Of a stretch of 38,921 nt of DNA, positions 19,881 through 31,190 are shown piece after piece; position 1 is the stretch's first letter, and every line of letters begins with the position of its first letter. Below the pieces are notes generated by a model. The model was not told where the DNA came from. It worked only from the letters and a program-made list of their open reading frames with translations, and searched no databases. The stretch is from Welwitschia mirabilis (lineage: Eukaryota > Gnetophyta > Gnetopsida > Welwitschiales). The position numbers were made by a program, and so were the translations under genes. Where the stretch lies: contig JBOZIK010000001.1 of NCBI GenBank assembly GCA_051453625.1, forward strand, positions 67,617,215-67,656,135. The letters are read 5' to 3'.

Positions 19881-21640
19881 CTTATGAGTTCCCTAATTTT
19901 GTGGATTCCAACATAAAAGTTTTTTTTCTTGTGATGGTTTAGTAGATTTTTCGCTATGTATATCACTAATTAATTATTGATGAAGATCTTTGTTCCCTTT
20001 ATTTACTTTAATTTTATCACTTCCAATAACTTTTTTAATAATTCAATTTATTTGCATGCCTCAAGAGTAGCCATATACTTTACCTCAATAGAAGGTTCAG
20101 CTATTGTTTTCTAATGCTTTGATCATCATGATAAGGGCAATGTTCCCAAGAATATAATGTACCCTGATGTTGATAGAGAGATATCATTTTCTTTAGAAAA
20201 ATTTAAATTAGAGTATGCATTTCGAAAAAATTAAGGGTTACTTCTATATGTTAGTCCTAAATCCTTAATCTTCTTTAGGTATCTTAGTGCTCTCTTTAGA
20301 GTGTTTAAATGAGTTACCTTAAATGCATGAAGATATCTTAATAAGACACCAACAACATATAGTATGTCTATTCCAGTATTTGTTACCTAAATTAGACTCC
20401 CTATCATTCTTATTTATTTAGTCTTATTTTTAGATTCTGATTCTTCATCTACATAGATCTTAACATTCTTTTCTAAATGAGTTACAACATCCTTTGCATT
20501 TTCTAGCTCAAATTTTTCAACTAGGTATCTAAGGTATTTCTTCTAATTTAATAACATCCCATTTTTATATGAATAATATCTACACCTAGGTAGAATCTGA
20601 TATCAAAAATTTTGAATGCTCTACTTAGAGTTATTTTTTTCCTTCTAATATCTTTTTCATTACTTTCAATTATTAGCATATCGTCCACATACATCACTAT
20701 ATATGTGGATTTGATCTTATCAGATTTTATAAATAATGTAGCATTTACATCCTAATAATCACATAGTTTGATTTGAATGAAAGATAGATTATTTACAATC
20801 TTGATGTATCATGTTGTTAATGCTTGTTTTAACTTATATAGCAACTTAATCAATCTATGCATCTTATGTTCTTTCTTTTTTATTTTTTTTTAACTTTAAA
20901 TCTGTTTGATTTCATCATGTAAATTTCTTCTTTTAAAGCTCCATGCAAAAGGCCTATTTTTATGTCCAATTGATGAATCTTCCATTCTCTTTATGTAGCC
21001 AAATCAATCATGTTTGAAGACCTCATTGTAATCAAGTCCTTGATTCCGACGCATGCCTACAAAAATGAGTGAAGATTCATGTCATTCAAGAATGTTGTCT
21101 ACATTATTAGGTAATCTTATGCATCCTAGTAAAAGGTATGCTAACTCCTAGGTATCATTTTCAATAAGGCTATCATATTTTTCTTTCATGACTTTTCTCT
21201 AATTATCATGTTAAATGACATATTAAATGAGGTTGGTTCACCATCAAATGTTAAGTGTAGCTTGTCATCATGATTGTCATAAGATGTATATGAGCCTTGT
21301 CTAGTTTTAGTTTTATCATTCTCATCATCGTGAACATCTTAAAGATTAGATTATAACCAAGTAGTTCAGCTACTTCTCTAGATAGTATCAACTTCTTCTT
21401 TTTGCTAGAACAATAATCAAACATGATAGGAAAACCAAAATTCTCAATTTCTATAGATTACAAAGTGGATGTACCAATAGTAGGAATTTAATCATCATTA
21501 GCTGTTACATCTCCCCCTTTAACAATAAGACATTGAGCATCCAAAATGATCACTAGGCTTTAAGAATTATAAGGTTTGAAGGGAAGAAACTATTAATTAT
21601 TATTCAAAGTCTCTAAAAATATGATATTATGAGAAACAAT
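19881..21640 (-). pseudogene. Ty1/copia element 2, RNase H, RT and linker relic
   Basis: Same family as 4618-5950, aligning from about 20327 onward, and it supplies the RNase H end missing there. The minus strand reads AEPSIEVKYMATLEACK at about 20052-20102 (RNase H; family has AEAEYxAA). An intact catalytic box YIVMYVDDML spans about 20675-20703, with YVDD at 20680-20691. A linker follows at 21235-21600. It ends at 21640, where the H LTR begins, so integrase, protease and gag are cut off. Stops and shifts throughout, so inactive. Confidence 0.85.
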
Positions 21641-22415
21641 GATTGATGTGGCTTCAAAGTGATGTTATTAAGTAACCAATAAGTTAGTCTCTAAACATTC
21701 TAAAGCATAATTTAAACAACACAACACTTCTAGTATAGTGGTGAGATTTGACTTAGATTCATAAACTTTGAGAAAATTAAGTTAAAAGGTCTTATTCCAA
21801 TGAAAAAGAAAGAGTTAAAAAGAGAAGGATAGAATTGATTATGTTTTTAAATCATAAAAAAGAATCAAAATACAATGCAATGATGCAATGTAATGCAAAA
21901 TAAATATGCTAAATAAATGCAATCCTAATGTAATTTGATTAGTTAAACTACCAATCTATTTTCACCTAGATTGGCCTTTAGAAATAATAATATATACCTA
22001 TGAATGTTTATACAAGGTCAATCCAAATAACTAAACATTAACATGGGATTAGTTGACAATAACAAACAAGATAAGAAGGGTTTCTTTCAATTAAAAGGAG
22101 TTAGTGAATTAGAAACAAGAGTTATAGGTAACTCCACCTAACAAAATCTATCTAGTCACTTAAATCTTGAAGAAAATATATCATGAAAAATAAGGAATAG
22201 AAAAATAGAGAATTAAACAAACCATGTTTTATTAATCAGTTGAAAAATAAAGTATGCTTATACGCTTTTATGAATAATAGCATTTCAATGAAGGAATCTT
22301 AGCCTAACACCAAGTGAAACCCTTATTAAATCAAGATAGATGTTTTATCAATCAATATTCAATTGTCACATGATCAAAACTACATAAAAGATCCTAAATA
22401 AGGTGTATTAAGAGG

Positions 22416-22425
22416 TTATTTATAG
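22416..22425 (-). promoter_or_regulatory. TATA box of element H LTR
   Basis: The minus strand reads CTATAAATAA in AACTATAAATAACCTC. The homologous site near 37974-37984 in the right copy reads ATTATAAAT. Position and conservation support an LTR promoter facing left. Confidence 0.5.
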
Positions 22426-22528
22426 TTTTGAACTAGCAATTGAGGTTGCTAAGGGGTGTAATGTGAAAGGTCAACTTTGAAACTAAATTTTGATATATTT
22501 TAATTACATTTTTATCAAATAAGTAAAT

Positions 22529-22931
22529 GTCATCTATGGTGTCAACCAGATGATGAAATGTATGATAGTGGTAACTACTTCTTAATGCTTGATACTTGCC
22601 AATTGTGAACATTTTTAATGTCATCCTAGGTGTTTTCGAGATGATGAGGTGGACGATAATGCCATATTTCTATTTCTTCTTTTCTTATTAGTCATCTTCT
22701 AATGTCGTCTAAATGACAAGGTGGATGACACATTTAATTATGAATAGCTATCATTCATGCCATGTCCTTTCATCCTTGTTTAATTTCATTGAAGAGGACT
22801 ATTATTTAGGATGTTTTCCAGACAACCGTAGGTGAATGATAGGTTCAACAATCAAAAATAGTGATTTTTCAAGGTTTCTATGATGACTGTCATCTTTTTT
22901 ACATTATCTGGATGATTAAGTAGATGATGCT
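22529..22931. repeat. Five dyad-bearing sub-repeats in H LTR
   Basis: Units start near 22529, 22620, 22691, 22797 and 22889, with consensus roughly GTCATCCTAGGTGTCTTCC then AGATGATGAGGTGGATGA. Each begins GTCATC or similar and ends GATGA(C/T), so the ends are self-complementary. The same five occur at 38076-38475. They are followed by repeated CTATAGTA blocks (22945-23045). They lie upstream of the TATA box in the element's own direction, the U3 region, where enhancer repeats are common. Confidence 0.7.
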
Positions 22932-23446
22932 ACAATAACTTACTATAGTACCTGCTATAGTAACTACTATAGTGTTAACATCCTACAGTGTTATTTAGAT
23001 AGGAGGGTGATGCTTTAGCAATCTGCAATAGTGCATCTACTATAGTAACTTTAATTACTACAATAACTTTGAGTGGTACAATAACTTTGTCACAATGATT
23101 TTCTATAATAACTTCATTTGGATGAACATCTAATTTTATCCAAATTATGCTTGATTTCTTTCTTTCATTGACATCTGAAAATGATTAAATTGATGATAAA
23201 CTTATAAAATGAGGTTTGAAATACACTCTAAACAATATGTTAAATTAACCAATTTGGCCTCACAACATAGCCTCTAACTTAGTGTTTGTCAATCCCTGAC
23301 AAAGTAAGTAACCAATAATAAAGTTAGCCAAATTAATCAGAAGATAATTTTTTTTCAAAATGATATCACATATTCATTAAGTCCATCTCATAAGTCATTT
23401 GAATATTCATTTAACTTTTGGGTCTATTTAATCCTTAAGTATTCAA

Positions 23447-23458
23447 TCCCTCCCCCCT
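23447..23458 (-). other. Polypurine tract of element H
   Basis: TCCCTCCCCCCT on the + strand, AGGGGGGAGGGA on the minus strand, directly before the inferred LTR start in the minus direction. The longest purine/pyrimidine C-run in the window. Confidence 0.5.
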
Positions 23459-24709
23459 GAGTAAAAATAATTTCAACCTGAATTTAGAGAACTTTTGCAT
23501 TTAATAATAGTGCCCTATTAAATGTAAGGTGCTTTTATTAAGAATTTTAGAAATGCAAGCCATCACAATGTTATGGTCCTCTTAAGTAATAGGAAAACAT
23601 ACATGGATAACTTTGAACCTTTTCTAGCTTAAGGAACAAAAACTAATACTTTGTAATAGAATGTGTTCTACTTAGGGTTGATTATTTACCAATGGTATCT
23701 TATTTCTAAATAAGATACATGAATTAAAATTAGTGAAACACTAGAATTTTGTTTGAATAAGATGACCATAATAACATGCTAATTGAAATTGATGTATTAT
23801 AACCATGATTATCAATTATCAATAGAGAAAAATAGTTGCAAAATAATAATGCTATTGACATTATGATAATCATGGTACACTTTGAGGTGTACCTTCTCCT
23901 ACCTTAGATTCCTTCCATTATAGAGTGCTCCTTTCAAAACCACCTACCTTGCTTTTGTCACAAGCCATAGGATCCATCACATAGGACATGAGCCATTACA
24001 CAACTTTGTCCCTGATGCAATAATCCCTAAGATATGTTAGGAATGATCATCAAAAGTGCTTCCATACTACATATTCATCTTTTTATCATATGTTGAATAT
24101 TATTTTCTTTTCTTTTCTTCCCATTTTCTCTTCTTTCATGAAAAGCAACTTGTACATATGTCGAGGCATTAATAATTTGTAGCATCATAATGAAATTGAT
24201 GAATAGATAAGCATATAACATGATAATTCAATTAAGCACATTTTCCTCTCTTGGAATGAGAGTTCATAAGTATTTGAATACCTCTTAATTGATTGAAATC
24301 TAATTAATCATCCACAAAATATAAAAGCATGAAATGCTTAAACACACTATATGATGAAGAACTAAAATAAATTCAAGTTACTACATATGGAATAAGAGGA
24401 ACCATATGAACATAATTCATAAAAGGTAAGTAGTGGACATAATTCCACAAAATCAATTGCTTTAATAAGACATTATTCTCTTACTTTATGTTGATCCTTA
24501 TTTTAAAAGTTAGGTTATTTCAACATACGCATCAAAATTGTTTATTTTCAGTGAAATAAGAATCAAACCATTTTGAAATCAATTGAATAAATATGAAGGA
24601 CACAAAATCATTCTTAATAAGTATCAATTGGTAATATGAAATAAAATTTGATATCATCATGAAAGAGAAAATTTTAGAAGACAGATAAAACATGAAAAAT
24701 TGATATACT
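23459..24709. other. Element H interior, no recognisable gene
   Basis: No RT, RNase H or integrase motif recovered on either strand. The minus frame at 24532-24765 encodes only a hydrophobic AT-driven string. A slightly C-richer stretch at 23885-24015 has no identifiable protein. Probably decayed element sequence left after loss of pol. Confidence 0.4.
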
Positions 24710-25904
24710 TCATTGAAAAATACTCTCATCAAATTGGTGCAAAACAGTGTAATCATAATTGCCATTCAAAACATCATTGGTCTTACCCAAGAAGAAGAAA
24801 TGGATCTTAGAAATATCATAAAACTTATTAGGAGAATTAATTAATGCATGGTTTACATAGCTAAAAATTTCTTTAAGATTCAACTCAAGATATGAATAAG
24901 ACTTAAGAAAATAAGGCCTTCCCAAAAATAGAATTCCAAGTAATCCCAAGTCATGTTTTTCCAAGATAAAATCATCACAAGGTACTATTAACTTAGGAGT
25001 AGAAGAGTGCATGGTAGATTATTCAATTTGGATTGGTTCATTAATTATACTAAGTTTATCCTCCATTGAACTTTGTTGATTCTCCATGGCTACTTCTTTA
25101 TTCTTCTCTTCATTACTTTCGTTCTTATTGCTTTATTAAATATTATCCTCATCATGCTCTAAATGGTTAAATTCATCATTAAATTAATTAGAAAGAATAA
25201 TGTTGTCATCTTCTCTATGTGTTAGAAGATTTTTAGAATCTTCTTCATCATTTTTCAAAAGTGGGTGAACGTTAGAAAAGTAGTAGTCCAAAATTTCTAT
25301 TTCATTTTTATCCTCATCCTCATTTTTATTCATTTGTTGAGTTAAAAAATTTTCATTCTCACTTGGGCTATCCTCCATAAGGTTGAAAAACTCCTCCAAA
25401 TTTTCTGTTATATCATCATCATTATTTAAACAAGAGTTGGTATTACTTTGCATAGTAATCTCAATGTCCTCTCTTCATTTTTAAGGTAAAAAGTAGAAGA
25501 TGTGGTGGTGTAGTCTTTAAAATGTTGATGACTATAAACTTTATTAATAACTTTTACTAATTTTTCTAATCTTTTAAGAAGTCTCTCACTTTGTTGTATT
25601 CACTTTGTTTCATACACTCATGAAGGGATTGTGATAATATCGTTTATCTCTTCTTCATATTATTTCATAGAAGAAGGTTTCATTTGTCTAAATCTATTAT
25701 TGATGGCTTCTATAAAGGAATAAGAATTACTAGAAGGATGAAACTCATTGGCATACCTATCAATTAAAAAGAAGTGGATGAACAATAGGAGTTATACTTT
25801 TCTTCCAATGCAAGTTATTTCTTTTTTTAAGCAATGAGTTCATGGATAGGCTTTTATTTTCTTCTATCAGCAAATATCTCCTTTAAAGTTCTTTTATTAG
25901 CCAT
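24710..25904 (-). pseudogene. Element H gag and protease-like relic
   Basis: The minus-strand ATG at 25904 opens MANKRTLKEIFADRRK, resembling the N-terminus of plant gypsy gag (MANxRTLKEL type), and a stop follows. The protein continues in shifted frames with SFIEAINNRFRQMKPSS near 25690 and SERLLKRLEKLVKVINKVYS near 25560, then an 89-codon acidic frame (25184-25453) and a 100-codon frame (24710-25012). The latter carries PCDDFILEKHDLGLLG and LGRPYFLK, like the LGRPF end of gypsy aspartic protease. Better preserved than other relics here but broken. The start is chosen by gag similarity. Confidence 0.5.
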
Positions 25905-26066
25905 CTACAATAGAGAACAAGAATAAATGTAGTTGGACTAGTAAGTAAGATAATCCATCAGAACACATAAACTGCAAGGTATAGATCACTCTTACTAACC
26001 AAGTATTAGTAATACCAGAAATAAATAACTTGATCAAATAATTTGGATGGAAATCTCGAAGATCAC
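25905..26066 (-). other. Element H leader, part next to gag
   Basis: Sequence between the gag start and the nested Athila-like LTR E. The other part of the leader should be 36953-37325. The last five bases, ATCAC, and the five after LTR F, ACTAC, agree at 3 of 5 with transitions only, a possible worn target duplication. Confidence 0.4.
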
Positions 26067-28069
26067 TATTAACATGTAAAAGTTAACATTACGATCAAGT
26101 TAAATGACTAATTAATCTTAATGGAAGACATTAATATCATTGATTTTATCATAAAAACATGTCTTCTAGTGATTTTCATTTTAATTATAGACTTATCATG
26201 TCTTCATGACATTTTCAAGTGAATTAAGATCAATTGGAGGAATTCTTTAATTTGATCATCAATCATTCTAAAATGTCGATGCCACCAGTAAGGGCTACAA
26301 GTGGAATTGATCTATCTACACAAACTACCTCCAAACTCACATTCATGGCTTATCATAGAGGACTAAAATTGACAATTATTAAGTAATTCCAATTCCTCAT
26401 AAAAATTAACTTCCATCTTTAATGATATATAATAGTGATGATAAGGACTCAAAGAGTGACATTTGGAATTACTAAGTAGGATGATGGTGGAAACACATGG
26501 CTATGACAGTGTTAACAGTGGCATCAGCATCTAGAAGCCAATTGTTGATGTTATCATATGAATTTGTACCAAATGAAAAAGAAGATAAGCCATCCTACCT
26601 AATTTTATGATTATATAATCATCCACCTAATACTATAAGCCAAGAGTTTGTAACCACTCCTCACCACCATCTCTCCCTATAAGAGGGCCTTAAACCCTCC
26701 GTTGTATCATATTTAGCTTTAGAGAATTATTGAACCTTAGAGCATCAATCATGATGGCTTTCTAAGCAACTCTTTGGGAAGTAAGCTAGTCTTCAGAATT
26801 GCTTGAGAAGTTCTTCTTGCATATTTTTTACTTTACTATAAATTTATTCTTTTTCTAAATACATAAGTTATTNNNNNNNNNNNNNNNNNNNNNNNNNNNN
26901 NNNNNNNNNNNNNNNNNNNNNNNNNNNNNNNNNNNNNNNNNNNNNNNNNNNNNNNNNNNNNNNNNNNNNNNNNNNNNNNNNNNNNNNNNNNNNNNNNNNN
27001 NNNNNNNNNNNNNNNNNNNNNNNNNNNNNNNNNNNNNNNNNNNNNNNNNNNNNNNNNNNNNNNNNNNNNNNNNNNNNNNNNNNNNNNNNNNNNNNNNNNN
27101 NNNNNNNNNNNNNNNNNNNNNNNNNNNNNNNNNNNNNNNNNNNNNNNNNNNNNNNNNNNNNNNNNNNNNNNNNNNNNNNNNNNNNNNNNNNNNNNNNNNN
27201 NNNNNNNNNNNNNNNNNNNNNNNNNNNNNNNNNNNNNNNNNNNNNNNNNNNNNNNNNNNNNNNNNNNNNNNNNNNNNNNNNNNNNNNNNNNNNNNNNNNN
27301 NNNNNNNNNNNNNNNNNNNNNNNNNNNNNNNNNNNNNNNNNNNNNNNNNNNNNNNNNNNNNNNNNNNNNNNNNNNNNNNNNNNNNNNNNNNNNNNNNNNN
27401 NNNNNNNNNNNNNNNNNNNNNNNNNNNNNNNNNNNNNNNNNNNNNNNNNNNNNNNNNNNNNNNNNNNNNNNNNNNNNNNNNNNNNNNNNNNNNNNNNNNN
27501 NNNNNNNNNNNNNNNNNNNNNNNNNNNNNNNNNNNNNNNNNNNNNNNNNTCATGAGTCACATTATAATTGGAATGCTTAGGTAACAATTTGTTCATTAAG
27601 CATTTTTCTATTTAAGTGAAATCTTTTAGCAATTTCTCTAAGTTCTTTAACTTTATAGATCTTAAGTACTTAGGTCCTTACTTTCTATTATTATTTAAAA
27701 AGATCAAGTGGTAACTGAATTCACCATTACTCATATGATGAATGAGATAATGTTACCATGATTTAGGCTAAAATACTTAAATGATTTAAGTATGTTACAA
27801 GAAGGCATTGGACAACATTGGAGTGAAGGATTGCTTAAAAACAAATCAATGATGCCTTAGAGCTAGCTTGCGTCCCTTCTCTCTCAAGTTGAAGTTTTAA
27901 CTTAGACTCAAAAATCACGTCTTCTCTTCTCTTCTTTTCTTAAAATTTTGTAACTTTCATTAAATTTAAGAAGTGAAAATTCTAAACCACTACCCATGTT
28001 ATCCTTGAGAAAGAATGATAACTGAGTGATAACTTAGTTTTAAACCTAGACATTACAAAATAATGAACA
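26067..28069 (+). repeat. Athila-like LTR E (5' LTR of element 4)
   Basis: Starts TATTAACATGTAAAAGTTA and ends TTACAAAATAATGAACA. Shares with LTR F blocks not in C or D, such as TTATCATGTSTYCATGACATTT, AGCTTTARAGARTTAT and TCTAAGCAA. A TATA variant (CCTATAAGAGGG) lies near 26679. Interrupted by 677 N. Confidence 0.85.
26873..27549. other. Assembly gap of 677 N inside LTR E
   Basis: The flanks ATAAGTTATT and CATGAGTCACATTATAATT are only about 17 bp apart in LTR F (36394-36410). Either a further insertion is hidden in the gap or the estimated gap length is wrong. Open frames across the N are meaningless. Confidence 0.95.
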
Positions 28070-28075
28070 ATTTTT

Positions 28076-28093
28076 TGGCATTGTTGCCAAGGA
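28076..28093 (+). other. tRNA-Asp primer-binding site, decayed (element 4)
   Basis: TGGCATTGTTGCCAAGGA matches the complement of the plant tRNA-Asp 3' end (TGGCGCCGTTGCCGGGGA) at 13 of 18 bases without gaps; all five differences are C-to-T or G-to-A. It starts six bases after the LTR end. It primes minus-strand cDNA synthesis in live elements. Confidence 0.8.
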
Positions 28094-29019
28094 TAATGAT
28101 ATTGTACTAGCTCAGAGGAGCACTACTTTTTTTTTTTTTTTAAATAAAGCTTTTATACATAGTTTATGTCCTTCCAGTGGTTGATACTGATCCTCTCCAG
28201 TGACACCCAAACTGGTCTTTTTTCTTTCTGTTTTGTGTGTTTAATATTGAATTTGTTGGTCTTGATCCTTCTAGTGTTACTCAAAGTGGTCTAATTTTAA
28301 ACGTTTATTCTTGAATTTAAGACTAAATTACTTTGTTTTGTAGGTCTAATATACTATTTTTTAGGTTGCTTTAAAAGAAAAAACATAAACTGAAAAAATT
28401 AAAAATTTTAATTTTTATTGTGTGCTATGTATTTTTATCTTTTTTGGAATTTTTGTTTTTGTGCTTCTATGAATTTGTTTTGTGTTAAAAATCTTAAAAA
28501 TCTAAAAATATTTCTTGCTATTTTTATTATGTTTGACTCATGTTCATTATCTCAGATTAATTTTTCTACAACCCTTTTACTCAAAAAATTTTACACATAT
28601 ATGGTGAACCTTTGTGTAAAAATTGAATTGATTTCTTGCAACTTAACCAATGCCATAGCCTTCCCCTCACTGGTACTACCACCTTTCCTCACTGGTGTTG
28701 CTATCCTTTTAAACTATACTTCTTTGCATTTTTGAGAGAAAACTCTATTAAAATCCTGAAACTAAATTGACTTACAAGCTCTGTGAAAATTCCTTTGAAA
28801 CTTTCTTAAAACCTTTTCAACTTATACTTGCATGACATGAACATGTGACAAGTCTAAAAGATTAATTCATAATAATATGAATCCCTATACCAATCATGAA
28901 TGAATATGAAAGATTAGATTCTTTAAATAAAAATAGAGTCCATAATGATTTCCAAAGGGATCAAACCTCATCCTTTCAAAATAAATAAAATAACCAACAA
29001 ACCTCCTCATTACAACAAC
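28094..29019 (+). other. Leader of element 4
   Basis: Shared with 14408 onward. It contains two copies of the module CCAGTGGTTGATACTGATCC with following CCAGTGACACCCAAACTGG (about 28173-28216 and 28252-28295). The 105-codon open stretch at 28418-28735 is AT-driven and has no recognisable domain; the matching region of element 3 is not open, so I do not call it a gene. Confidence 0.6.
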
Positions 29020-29700
29020 AATAGCAAAATATGAATGAGCCAATCAATTTTCAAGATGCCTTTAATGGACCTTTATCTAATCAAGAGATGATCAACAGAT
29101 TAATGACCTACTATTTTATCCAAGAACAAGCTAAATAGCAAGCTATTATAGCAAATGCTAACTAAAATAGATAAACTCTTTGTGACTATCTTTAATCACA
29201 ATGCCTGGGAACAACCTTTTGCATAGTACTATCATCCATTAACCAAAGGCTAGAATTCAAACCCTTCACCATACAACATTTTTCTCATTTTTATGGTCTT
29301 GAATACAAAGATCAATATCTTCATCTTAAAGAATTTAAATGTATTTTATCAATCATTCCTCAATATCCAAATATATAAGATACCCTGAGGCTTACATTAT
29401 TCCTATTTTCCTTGAATGAAAAGGAAAAATCTTGGTTGTACATCCTTAAGCCTCTGTCTATTAGGTCATGGTCCAACCTTAATAAAGCTTTCATCTCCAA
29501 AATCTTTCCCAAAAATAGGACAAATGCCCTCTAAAAAGAAATCATGAATTTCCAACAAAAGGATCATGAGACTTTTTCCTAGACATTAGAATATTTAAAA
29601 TCTTATTACTAAAATGTCCCCAATATGAATTCAAGCCAAGGATGGAAATTTTTTTTTCCTATAAGGATTGTCCACCAATTACCACCCATTAGTTGAAATG
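29020..29700 (+). pseudogene. Athila-like gag relic
   Basis: From 29256 the + strand reads FKPFTIQHFSHFYGLEY and LKEFKCILSIIP, then LFSLNEKEKSWLYILKP, SIRSWSNLNKAFISKIFP and EIMNFQQKDHETF to about 29610. These match the Retrotrans_gag pattern FSLKDKAKxWLxSLP, SWxxLxxxFLxKFFP and FxQxxxESLxEAWERF. Frame changes and stops throughout. Gag would form the cytoplasmic particle. The N-terminal part (29020-29250) is recognisable only weakly. Confidence 0.8.
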
Positions 29701-30999
29701 ATAAGTATGAATAATTTTCTTAGCGTGCCTTTAAATGAAGTTTAGGAATACCTAGAGAGTGTAGTTGAGATTTTGGAGACGTGAAAACAACTTACTGATC
29801 CATCTAAATCTTATCATTTTGTTAGGTCTATAAGCATGTTCAAGATCTTTGAAAACTTTGAAGTTAATAATAAAATAGATGAATTAGGGAGGAAATTAGG
29901 ATGCTTAACCACTTCACCTTCTTCTATGGTCATCAAGCAAACGCCTAATTTATCATATTAATTCCTATGAAACAACTAAATGCCCTTGCATTCCCTATTT
30001 CAAAATATAGTTAATGAGCAAGTAAATGTAGTTGAACACCAATGGAAAAACCCTAAAATGATCTGTACTTAAATACATATAACCCTAGATGGAGAAATCA
30101 TCCTAACTTTTCTTGGAAATAAGACAACCAAAATTAGCCAAGAAACAAATATGCATCATCATCCTCATATTCTTTCACTTTTAATTATCAAAAACCATCC
30201 TTATTCACCCCCTTCAAGGATTTAGTTATAAAGTTCATGAAAACTTAAGTTAAACTTAACTAAAATCATGTACAATCAAGATCAAAAACCATCCTTATTC
30301 ATTCCCTTCAAGGATTTAATTATAAAGCTCATGTAAACTTAAGTTAAACTTAACTAAAATCATGTACAATCAGTAAAACAACACTCCTGCATATTAAATA
30401 ACCTTGTGAAAAACATGTAGTTCATTATCTACATCCTCTAATAACTTTAACAAATGAAAACCTAAATCCTTTTCATCCTAAACTAAAGAGAAATGGTTAA
30501 AATTCTCATGAGTGCTCAACCAAATCCAAAGGGAGTTAGGTCTACTTGGTGAGTAGAACACTTAAAAAAAACCTAAGTTTATATACCTTAGGAGCAAGAA
30601 AAAATTAGAAACTCCACTCATGTAAAATAAAATCAAGGAAAAATAAATTCCTAAAGAATACAAAGAAAAGGATAGGAATGAAGAATCTTTTCCTTTATAC
30701 AAGGAACCATACATTTTCCCTAACAACTAGGAAAAACAATATAATGAAAAAATAATTAGATGCTCTAAAAATTTTCAAGGAAGTCAAGGTAACCATCCCT
30801 ATTTTAGAAGTTACTAAGTGTCTTCCTATGTGAAATTCCTTAAAGACATGTGCATGTAAAAAGGCACATAAATATAAGAAGCAAAACTTTCCTATAGCAA
30901 TAAATAAGTGCAATCCTTCAGAATCAATGTCCACCCAAATACAAAGACCTTATATGCCCCATAATCACTATTTCTAGAGGTAATAAGTAAATTAACCAA
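29701..30999 (+). other. Gag C-terminal and spacer region, decayed
   Basis: Lies between the gag core and the protease, where Athila-type elements have a variable linker and sometimes a zinc knuckle. I cannot find a CCHC motif. A tandem duplication sits at 30188-30372. The opposite-strand frame at 30695-30934 is not supported as a gene. Confidence 0.5.
30188..30372. repeat. 94-bp tandem duplication
   Basis: Two adjacent units starting TCAAAAACCATCCTTATTCA (starts at 30188 and 30282) and ending CATGTACAATCA, with only about five or six differences. Much younger than the surrounding decay. Confidence 0.9.
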
Positions 31000-31190
31000 G
31001 ATTTATTAAATTTAGAAGCCAGAGTGAATTTATTATTTTGAGTTTAAAAGGGCTTAAAAATATGAAACTCCAACTCTAGTTAGTTGACAATTCTATAAAA
31101 ATGCTATTAGGAGTCATAGAGGATGTTATCATTAGGGCTGATAGCTACTACTTTCTGGTGGACTACATGGTTTTGGACATGGAAAACTTA
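31000..31190 (+). pseudogene. Athila-like aspartic protease relic, C-terminal part
   Basis: The + strand reads LQL and LVDNSIKMLLGVIEDVIIR, then YYFLVDYMVLDM, matching the gypsy protease pattern LxLADRSIxxPxGxVEDVLVxV and FPVDFVVLDM. The upstream catalytic DSGA loop is not recoverable. Stops interrupt it. Confidence 0.75.

Larger units (their letters stand above)
21644..23445 (-). repeat. Element H LTR, left copy (3' LTR)
   Basis: Aligns with 37326-38540 from TGATGTGGCTTCAAAGTG through TAGTATAGTGGTGA, the TATA region and the five sub-repeats to about 23005. Beyond that the right copy is truncated. The outer boundary is set by the purine tract at 23447; on the minus strand the LTR would start TGAATACTTAAGG and end CCACATCA. 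The left boundary cuts copia element 2. Confidence 0.6.

Noticed and set aside
22433-22624. 63-codon minus frame in the H LTR
   Set aside because: Lies across LTR U3/R sequence and sub-repeats and is broken in the right LTR copy.
24532-24765. 77-codon hydrophobic minus frame that might be a membrane protein
   Set aside because: Phe/Ile/Tyr-rich as expected from random AT-rich DNA; overlaps the end of the H gag-protease relic in another frame.
26855-27596. Two long minus-strand frames of more than 230 codons
   Set aside because: They are made almost wholly of N from the assembly gap.
28418-28735. 105-codon + frame in the Athila-like leader
   Set aside because: No domain, hydrophobic AT-driven composition, and not open in the matching leader of element 3.
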